Shown in pieces: positions 55,692-64,000 of a stretch of 64,000 nt of DNA; position 1 is the stretch's first letter; each line of letters starts with the position of its first letter. The stretch is from Amphiura filiformis. Its lineage: Eukaryota; Echinodermata; Ophiuroidea; Amphilepidida; Amphiuridae. Location: NCBI RefSeq assembly GCF_039555335.1, contig NC_092642.1, positions 16,397,208-16,461,207 of the forward strand. Reading direction: 5' to 3'. The notes under the pieces are model-generated. The model was not told the DNA's origin. It did not search any database and saw nothing but the letters and a program-made list of their open reading frames with translations. The position numbers were made by a program, and so were the translations under genes.

Positions 55692-56310
55692 CTAATATCT
55701 TTGCTTGTTGCATACCACAGACATGCATTTGTAAAGAAAGATTTATAGGTTAATAAATGCGTATCACTTGTTGAGAGTGAAATTGTACAAAATAATGCAC
55801 GCATACTGAGATATTGATGCATAAGAGTGTATGAATGAACAATATCAAATTCTGTTTCACTCCATTTCGACTTCGCTACGGTCTAGACCAAGTGTTTAGG
55901 TGTCTGTGGATGGCAACAATCACCCTAGTTTTATTATTAAGTGTAAGTTCAAGACATTATTTAGAACATATTACTGTTCATGTTGTACATGATCTCTTGT
56001 GTAATATAATAACATTTATATATATTGGTGTCACATAGTATATTATGGTATGTGTAATGGAATGATGAATTATAACAAGGCTCAGATACATCAAACCACA
56101 AGAGTTTCCCTCCATTGAACCAAATACCATCGCTTTGTATTACAATCTTGCCAAACAATGGAATTCAATGTCAGTTTGTTTTGCATAATGCTAACCAATC
56201 TGTAACATGACTTTGTTAAGCCGTGGAGCAAATTAACATTCTGTTTTTATTCAATAGATCTTTGAACTTGAGCATGACTCTCATGAACATGGTTTCAAGC
56301 AAAAACCTCC

Positions 56311-56402
56311 TATGTGTTTTTGGCACCTGAACATGTTTAAAGCAAAACCTCCTATGTAACCTATAGGATGTTTTGCTTTAAACATGTTCCAAAAACACAG
56401 GT
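56311..56402. repeat. Strong hairpin with perfect 20-bp arms
   Basis: gaacatgtttaaagcaaaac (56329-56348) and gttttgctttaaacatgttc (56370-56389) are exact complements, and tgtgtttttgg/ccaaaaacaca extends the stem. The loop contains cctataggatg. Confidence 0.85.
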
Positions 56403-56434
56403 TTTTCCTGCCCAACGACGAGTCATGTCTTTAC

Positions 56435-56625
56435 TATAATTTGGTTCACCTCAAGTTCGGTAGTGATGTACCTGTGAATTTCACTCGCTGCAGTATCAGA
56501 TCGTGGATGTTAAGTTAACGCACTGAGTGTACACACACACGTATAGGGGGGTTGTCAGCACGCTTGCGGCGCAACTGTGAAAAAGCATTGACATCACTAC
56601 CGAACTTGAGGTGAACCAAATTATA
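56435..56625. mobile_element. MITE, ataatttggttcacc ends with TA flanks
   Basis: ataatttggttcacctcaag and cttgaggtgaaccaaattat are exact inverted ends continuing through ttcggtagtgatg. It is 190 bp and non-coding. Confidence 0.87.
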
Positions 56626-56856
56626 AACAATAAACAGGTTCGATAGAAGGGAGAAAGCTTCGCAGAGATGACAGTTTCTTTGGAAGTTTATCAGTATTTG
56701 GAGAGTTTTTTTGTTTTTTCAACAAGTGCTGTTTCTTGTGTTCAAAAGGTTTATGTTGAAGCCTAAATTCCAAACACATAAAGATCTGTAATTTGGTATA
56801 TAAGTGATATCTTATGATGGTATGTATAGAAAAATGATTTCTTTGTAAAATTATAT

Positions 56857-57481
56857 TAAAGGATCTGGAATGAGCGTTTCGACAGTATTTTTTTGTGGGA
56901 CATGAGAGCACATCAGACATATCGAATTGCATTCTGAATAGGAATTTTCAGTTGTTGAAATTCATGATATAATACAAATTTTATGACAAATTATTAAAAT
57001 TTGATATTATTCACATTTTTGATATATAACAGTCCTCGAAGGAAATTTTATAAATCTAATGATATATTCTTAAAGTGTATGTAGCTGGGAGGAAAAGCTG
57101 ACGATCAATTGAAAATGTTGACCTTTCTATTGAAGATATGGATTTTTTTTCCCAAAAGACCTAATTTTTTTGGTGGTTTGGGAAAAAATCCATATCTAAA
57201 ATATGAAAGGTCAAAATTTTCAATTGATCGTCGGCTTTTCATCCCACCTACATACACTTTAGGTACATATCATCAGATTTATAAAGTTTACTTCGAGTAC
57301 TGTTAAATATCAATTTTAAATCATTTGCCATAAAATGTGTATTACATTGCGAATTTCAAAAAATCAAAATTATTTGATATCAGAAAGACATTCTTCACAT
57401 TCAGAATGCAATTCGATATGTCTGATGTGCTCTATGTCCCACAATAAATACTGTCCAAACGTTCATACCCCTTCCCTTAAA
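56857..57481. mobile_element. Foldback element of about 620 bp
   Basis: The outer arms share gacatgagagcacatcagac-like and gtctgatgtgctctatgtcc-like blocks. The centre is a second palindrome, tcaattgaaaatgttgacct paired with aggtcaaaattttcaattga. The entire element can fold on itself. Confidence 0.85.
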
Positions 57482-57885
57482 TAGATTTTATCTAATTGTG
57501 AACCAAAGATGCAATAGTAAATGTAATATTTCATGTATATTATAAAATATATTTGTATGATCTAGTTGTGTCAATTGTGTTAAAAATATACAAAGCAGTA
57601 CTTGGTGAGTACCGGAGTTCATAGTAGATTTTATAGTTCAGAATAATCCGCCTCATTCATCCTTTCTGATTAGAATCAAACCCTTAATTCTGTTGTCCCA
57701 AGTGAAGATGCATTATCAACATAAGTAAGTTAGCCGATATTATGTCAGTCTTTGGGAATAGAGTAATTCAAAAGTATCTGCCCAAAAATACTGTATCTGC
57801 TACTATAAAAGTGATAATATCTGCGCATAAATTATTCAAGTTTGATGAATTTTGAACTAATTTGCTTGTGTTTTAATGTGTGTAC

Positions 57886-58172
57886 ATCCATATCAAAACG
57901 ATGCACTTGTCGGCTGCTACATGTATCTCGTTTCACATTATAGCTAGGAATAAATACTAGACTCATCTCCAAAGTTTAGGTCACTTCAAATCATCCCAAA
58001 GTCACATGGTTTAGAAATACAGAGAACATTCCTTAAATACCGTATGTGACTTTGGGATGATTTGAAGTGTCTTCCACTTCGGAGATGAGTCTGGTGTTTA
58101 TTCGTAGCTATAATGTGAAATGAGACACATGTAGCAGCCGACAAGTGCATCGTTTTGATATGGATGTACACA
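57886..58172. mobile_element. Foldback MITE with 45-bp terminal repeats
   Basis: tgtacatccatatcaaaacg and cgttttgatatggatgtaca are exact inverted ends continuing through atgcacttgtcggctgct. The inner arms share caaatcatcccaaagtcaca. Confidence 0.88.
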
Positions 58173-59667
58173 TATGTGATTTTGAGGTTTCTTAACCCAT
58201 TACAAAATTTAGGGTAGCTGTGTTGAGCTCAAAAATTGTGACAATTGTTGATTGAAAAATAGCTTTCCCCATGTGAAAGGTTGCATGTGTTAAGTGCTAT
58301 TTTTGAATAATACTGCATTTTTCCTTGGGAGGGGCAGAATAATGAAGATAATTGTTGATGTAATTTTCTAACCTAACTATGTTTATGTACAAAATAAACC
58401 ATTCAATTCAATTTTTTCGTGGCAGCATGCCAATATTTAGATATATGTACATCCCTCCCTTATAATCTTTATTTGTGCAGATTTTCTTTAAAATCTTGAG
58501 AGTAGTGACAAAATATGCAACTCATTATTTAAGAGAACTTTTAACATGCTAAAAATGAAAATACACCAAACAAAATGGATTTATTTTGTATTACTGAATT
58601 GTCAAGCAGAATTACATTGATAATTTCACCCCCTACTATAATACTATTTGTTACTTGAAATAGAAATGCTTTGTGTATACTCTATTACATTCCAATTGTG
58701 TACTCTTTGTGTAAGGGGAATATCTAGAGAATTGTATATCTCAAGATTTGTCAATTAATTAGTGTAAATTCAAGTTAAATAAAGTTCAAAACTAATTTCA
58801 ACTGACAAGATGAGACTTCAACTAACAACATAAGGTGACTAAACAATCTAGGTTTCTTTTAGTGATGTTGTGATGGAGTTAAAATGTTCGAAAAAACAAG
58901 CCAAAATCACATTACAGGGAGTTAAAAAAAAAGATGGTGCTTCGCTTCGCTTACACTGCTTCAGGGTGTTTTTTCAACAGCTACTTACATCCCTGAGATT
59001 AGAAAACTGCTCACACTCACAAAATTGCCCTGAGGGTGGTGTGATTATGAATCTAACAGAGCATAATAATGATCTGCCTTGGCCCAACACTGATGAGCAC
59101 ATTCTTATGGTAGACTCTTTGAGGATTGTATCTGCCCTTGAGTCTGTCAAGCAACATTTAATTCTCTGTGTTATTAGTCAAAGTGATGGTCACAACAGCA
59201 CACTTCAGTTACTAATCAAATAACATGTTGATTGAATATTCTACCTGTACAACATCACAACATTTGGGAGGTGTTTATTTAAATAACCATGAAAAGTAAA
59301 TTTTTATGTGGAATAATGATATATTTAGGACCAATGGGGAATGTATAATGTATACATTCCACTGTGAATAAATTGTGCAACTGTGAATATCCAATGTTAA
59401 TTAGTTTGTGTATTCTTAATTGAAATGAGTGCTAGTGTTTGATTATTTCAGGAATATTTGCTCAGGAATAGTTACACCTGTTCATCCTTTTATGCAGGGG
59501 GAGTGCGGAGGTGCAGCCACCCCCTCCATTTGCAAACAGTCCAAGGTTATATGCTTATTTTTTGATCAAAAGAAGTTCAATTTTGGGAAGGTCTACTTTT
59601 CACATTATTATGTTCTGATGAATCCAAGTGTGTAAAAATATTGGATCCAAAACATAATAATGATAAA
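58173..59667. other. Intergenic, no recognised gene
   Basis: An open stretch at 58870-59223 (117 codons) has no recognisable domain and no obvious splice or promoter context. Poly(A)-signal-like AATAAA words occur at 58390 and 58778. It is otherwise AT-rich and unassigned. Confidence 0.45.
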
Positions 59668-59786
59668 ATTGGATGCTTTACGCCCAATATTTATTGGTCT
59701 TGCTATGAGTTTTAAAATATTGGAGTCGACTACGTCTCGTCCAATATTTTAAAACTCATAGCTCGACCAATAAATATGGGCTCAAA
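59668..59786. repeat. Hairpin element
   Basis: cgcccaatatttattggtc and atgagttttaaaatattgga pair with tccaatattttaaaactcat and gaccaataaatatgggc around a short gtcgactacgtctcg loop. Confidence 0.82.
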
Positions 59787-60412
59787 TCGACCCAATTTTA
59801 AATCAAAATTGCCCTCTCCCTGGAAAAATAGGTCCAATTTCACCAGCCAATCATTACTGTTTGTATCCCCCAACAGCTTGTGGTGTGTTAGAGAAAGCGA
59901 AGTTGACACTACCTTCCTTAGTCACTGCCTTCCTTAGATAGTTTCCCATACTCTGGCATCCTGCCTTCCCTTTCTTTGGGTTTTCAGGCATTTGAAGCCA
60001 AACAGGGGTGTGTGCGTGCATGTGAATTAAAAACCAGACATAAAAAGCCAGATTCATAATTGTTTAGTGTTCCGGTGTGAACTGCCATTCAAGCCCACTT
60101 GGAAAGGTACTCCCCCCCCCCTCCCCGCAAAAAAGTACTTGTTATATTATTTTTCAGCCAGGTGTCACAATGGATCATGGCTTGTGGGTATGAATGCATT
60201 TATAATCTAGAATCATTACTGCTTTGCTTGGATAAGAATTGAAACAGGGCACCAGTCTCATCAAAGTGATCAAACCACTTCAGAACTGATGAAGGTGTAT
60301 GCATTTTGTTGGAAGCGGAAAATAGCAGGGTTTTTATTTATTTTTTGAAATTTATCTATTTACTTTTATTTTGAGACCATTTAACTATTTCATTGTGTTG
60401 TTTGTAATGGAC

Positions 60413-60845
60413 CTTATTTATTTATTTTATTCTATTTATTACACTTTATCACTGGTACAGAATTACAAAAAAAAAATATTGCACATAAGTTCAAAAATTA
60501 CACAATATAATGAAAGGAACAATATTTGTTTTAAAAAGTCCAGTGAATGGCTGGAGCAAACAGGTGCCAGGCACCTCTAAAGACCGCCCCACAAAACCAA
60601 AAAAGAAGGGAAGGGAAATATAAATTAGAGGGGGAAAATGCAGGTTAAGTTACATTTGCCTGCAATTTCAAAAAGAGGTCCAAGTGCAAACTGAAGTTGC
60701 ATCAAAGGTGCGAGCAAATTTGGACTGGTAAAACTCCAAAACTTGTTGCTTAAATGAAGCAACAGAATTTCCCATAGCAACAAAAAGCCCATCTTGTGGC
60801 ACTCAGTTTTAGGAAGCTGATTTAACAGCAACAAACAGAACTACA
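60413..60845 (-). mobile_element. LINE 3' end, second copy
   Basis: Read on the minus strand, LNQLPKTECHKMGF and the following sequence match 7916-8395, including the 3' UTR and the AATAAA-repeat tail, here tttatttattttatt at 60416-60440. It is 5'-truncated with a small internal deletion. Confidence 0.82.
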
Positions 60846-61210
60846 GAACAAGCAAAGGAAACAAAAACAAAAATAAGTTTGTATGTGTATTGTACAACTA
60901 TTTTATTTCATTCATTTAAAGCAAATTCATTCAGTACAAATTCATTCAGTACAATGTATAGTTTTCCCAAAATGTATTTCTCAATGCATAGACAACAAAA
61001 TATATTTTTAAATAATCTCACGAGTATAAGGTGGAAATACAATTTAGTACTATTTATAAATTTATTCACATATGTGTTTAACTAACTTGGATGGAATATC
61101 ATGAATATTTTCCAATGGATGGAATTTTTTAGTGTTGTTACCCACTGGTATAGTTAGCTTTTCAAGACAAGGAAGACCTGAACCTGATCTGTTTACGCCA
61201 ACAAAATTAG

Positions 61211-61786
61211 ACCCAAAGAGTGTTAACTCAGAATTACCCCATGTGTAATGCTATGGAACATCGGCCATTTTGGTTTGTCGCTCATGGAGGGCAAATGGTT
61301 TACCTTCACCATTTATCAGCTAAAGCCCGAAATTGAATGATGCTTGTAGTATAGTCCAACCTCCCTTATCCGCACCTCTTTTGTACGGATGTCTCCGTTA
61401 TCATGTCAGGATGTGTGAATTAACAAGAAAACCTGTTTTTAATGCTTAAACACAACAATTCCATGCTCTGAAGCATTCAGAATGACATGTGGCATATATG
61501 TCATTCAAATACAATCTTTCAGTGTTATTCAATGGGAGTTGGTAATTCAATGGAGAATTATACATTTATCTGGATTTTTCACTTATCCTGCCAATGCTTG
61601 TCCCATCCGGATAAAAGAGCTTGGACTGTATAAAAAGGTTTGCGCACACATTTTGGTGCATTAGCGCAAACAAGCATACACTTCAAATTGAAATTTCGGG
61701 GTACATGTTGAAATAATCTGGAGGTACAATATTTGCCTTCCCATGAGTGACATGCAAACATGGTGGAGTCGGTACTCTTTGGTTGT
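61211..61786. mobile_element. MITE family F, copy 2, interrupted
   Basis: It has the ends acccaaagagtg and ggagtcggtactctttggt and shares taatgctatgg and ataatctgg blocks with 55369-55691. A smaller TA-flanked element at 61352-61628 sits inside it. Confidence 0.78.
61352..61628. mobile_element. Pogo/Tigger-like MITE nested in family F
   Basis: tagtccaacctcccttatcc at the left and the inverted ggataaaagagcttggactg at the right match the cagtccaacctcccttatcc style of pogo/Tigger termini. TA flanks both sides. At 277 bp it is non-autonomous. Confidence 0.78.
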
Positions 61787-62810
61787 CCCTCACTAGTTTA
61801 CACAATAAACAGGGTGTGTAGTACATCTGCATACATAGAATAGGGAATGTTACACAGTATTTACATAATAATACACAATATTACATCATAACATCAACAT
61901 TATACTGACCACCAATTATTGATAGTCAATCAAGGCACGCTTTTTTTAATATACAAAACTTATGCATAAAAATAGCTTGCTATATATATATCTTTGGACG
62001 GTGTTGTAAAACCTGGAATATCTTCTTGTAAGTGGACGGACTTAAAAGCAACTTTAAAAGTTACATGAAGCTTTGTTGGTAATATTCATTTAGTTACAAA
62101 ATGTGTGGTAGGATGGACTTAATACACCTTTTATGTGGATGACTCCATTGACTTATCCCATTTACCCATCAAAATTGAGTTTGGTAGCTGAAAAAAGCTC
62201 ATTATTTTCTTTTCATAACCCAGGCCCAAATAATGTTTTCTTTAGAAAGTATGGTATGGTTTTCTTCAGAAAGTATGCAATACTACCCATATGTCAGTTA
62301 CATGGGCTATTGTGATAAAACCACTCGGGCACTTGAAATCAAGATTGTTTTAATGACAGGCCTATGTGCAAGATAGAAAGCAACATAATTATGAAAAAAA
62401 TTGGACCACCCACCCTTTACCCTGTAGCAAATTACTAAAGCTTTTAGATGAATTGCTTTAAATTAGTGCATACATGTATGTATAGTACATTTTGTCTATC
62501 ACTTGTCTATATTATATACAATATCATAAGGCATACAAATATTTAACAAGGCACTGCTTGTTGGATGGATTTTGTCAATATATTTGGACGGCATCTCTCA
62601 ATGGACGGATTTCCAGTTAGTGTTGGTCAATTACTGTACAACTTACTGGACACTTTGTGCTACAGAAGAATTATAATCATTCTATGCTTAGTTATGTTTT
62701 ATATAAAAACATTATAAGCAAAACTAGGACCCTGTTTTCTAACTCTTTTCTCTACCTACTGGTACTAAGTAGACATAATATTTCTATTTATTTGAACTTT
62801 CTAAGAATCA

Positions 62811-62987
62811 GTGGTGGCGCTACAGGGGGGCAATATTTTTCTTGCCCCTCCCCACTTTTTTGAGCCAAAACCCAAAAAATTAAATAAATTTCCACTTTTT
62901 GCGGTAATTTTGTTGATTTTGAACCCCCCCTCTGAAATTCACTTTGCCCCCCCTCCAAAAAACATTCCTGGTGCCGCCACTGCTAAG
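62811..62987. mobile_element. MITE, agtggyggc ends
   Basis: cagtggtggcgctacaggggg and cctggtgccgccactg are inverted ends around C- and T-rich sequence. Confidence 0.75.
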
Positions 62988-63324
62988 AAAAGCTTGCTCC
63001 TGTGCAATTACAGGCCCTGATTCATTTTATGCAATACTTTGGCATATCAATGTAACCAATTCTATCAAATCATTCAATATATTTCAATTCTCCTTCAGTC
63101 CCCTAACATTTTTATTGGTATCAATAAATATAATATCCCATTGCAATTATTACTTAACTTCTGGATTGTTGAAAATATAATACATATATTCCTAAAATGC
63201 TCACTCCACACACATGTTTGTTAAATAGGTTATGTACATATAATTTTCACATTTCCTTTTTTACAATTATGTTATATACAATTATACATACATACATATT
63301 GATGAAAAAGTATTATGGAATGCC

Positions 63325-63330
63325 TTTATT
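63325..63330 (-). terminator. Candidate polyadenylation signal of the dynein gene
   Basis: AATAAA on the minus strand about 370 bases past the dynein stop codon. Another lies near 63110. Confidence 0.4.
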
Positions 63331-63698
63331 CATTTAAATATAATTTAAGTATTATTCAAATATCATTTAAATATAGCAATGTAATTATTACTCTATATTC
63401 AACTTAATCTATTAAGTATCCCACATTTTCCCAAATATTGGCCCTTAAAATATCTCTGTTCATGTATTGTAGACCCTAGCTACGCCTATTCATCATCTAA
63501 TGAAGTCCTAACTGGGCTGCCCAACACAGATGTATGAAAGGATTCTGCTGATCAGTTTCAGACCAAAGTAAAGGGCAATATCATTGACCCTAACAAATAT
63601 CATAACCCTGGCTGCCTAGTACACATAGCAGTACATTTACTCAGCTGCATAACCCAGCGTACTAATTCTCTCTTAAACCAAGTTAACCCTGTTTAACC

Positions 63699-63889
63699 CT
63701 AGTCGTCCAGCTGTGTAAGCAAGGCAACCCCTCTCTTAATCCAGTGCTGAACAGGTTGGTCAGTAGGGAGGTCAATCATTAAGACAAAGTTGGTGGAGTG
63801 ACCTGTAGTAGACAGAGTACCACGTCTTTCACTGGTCTTATATGTTGGACATACATAATCTGTTGACGGCTTGAAGTCTGACTTTTTAC
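63699..63889 (-). CDS. Axonemal dynein heavy chain, last coding exon (partial gene)
   Basis: ATP-driven motor of ciliary inner arms. The exon follows a good acceptor (tgaattccacag), completes a split codon and reads 62 residues to a stop: [20 protein letters not shown], then [19 protein letters not shown] and [15 protein letters not shown]. The block [20 protein letters not shown] with a terminal LxQLDD is the hallmark of the C-terminal cap of axonemal heavy chains. The details resemble the DNAH3/7/12 group, but one exon cannot settle the paralog. The gene runs leftward, so the rest lies past the right edge of the window. No breaks were seen. Confidence 0.9.
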
Positions 63890-64000
63890 CTGTGGAATTC
63901 AATCAACACAAAAAATACATTTATTCATTTTTCATTATCTTTTGCAACATGTGCCCTACATTTTTCCATGTAAGAATGGGTTTTTAACCACTGCATATAC

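Noticed and set aside
58870-59223. 117-codon plus-strand frame
   Set aside because: No recognisable domain, composition bias or splice context; length is within chance for 64 kb.

Overview
The window reads as nuclear DNA of a marine invertebrate, most likely a deuterostome such as an echinoderm or hemichordate. That placement is an inference. It rests on intron-rich animal genes, vertebrate-like protein sequences and very many short foldback elements rich in aggcctac-type words, and the species cannot be named. Perhaps 3% of the bases are exons of recognisable host genes. The rest is introns, intergenic DNA and a dense, nested population of small transposons.

Three host genes are clear. RPS23 (40S ribosomal protein uS12) lies on the minus strand at 28.3-35.6 kb. 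It has four coding exons, a pyrimidine-start (TOP-like) leader and a nearby polyadenylation signal. Its third intron carries two near-identical RNAs with the structure of H/ACA snoRNAs. ATP6AP1 (Ac45, accessory subunit S1 of the V-ATPase) lies on the plus strand at 38.3-54.0 kb. Its ten coding exons join in phase to a 452-residue protein. The last exon of an axonemal dynein heavy chain is at 63.7-63.9 kb on the minus strand, and the rest of that gene lies beyond the window. RPS23 and ATP6AP1 are head to head, about 2.7 kb apart. At the left edge (1.2-4.0 kb, minus) is a fossil-like gene of the aerolysin-type pore-forming family.

Layout: 0-4 kb, repeat family A and the aerolysin-like gene. 4-10 kb, broken LINEs and a foldback element whose arms each carry a tRNA-like segment. 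10-23 kb, tandem arrays, including one satellite-like unit found near 11.6 kb and again, inverted, near 22 kb, plus a 1-kb inverted array at 19 kb. 23-28 kb, MITEs and a LINE 3' end. 28-35.6 kb, RPS23. 35.6-38.3 kb, intergenic MITEs. 38.3-54 kb, ATP6AP1, whose introns hold two SINE copies, minisatellites and a nest with a Helitron inside a MITE. 54-63.7 kb, intergenic DNA dominated by foldback elements.

The host genes are housekeeping or ciliary genes with no evident shared pathway. No operon, CRISPR array or phage-like system is visible. The most interesting signals are the paired intronic snoRNAs, the frame anomalies in RPS23, the tRNA-armed foldback element and the nested Helitron.
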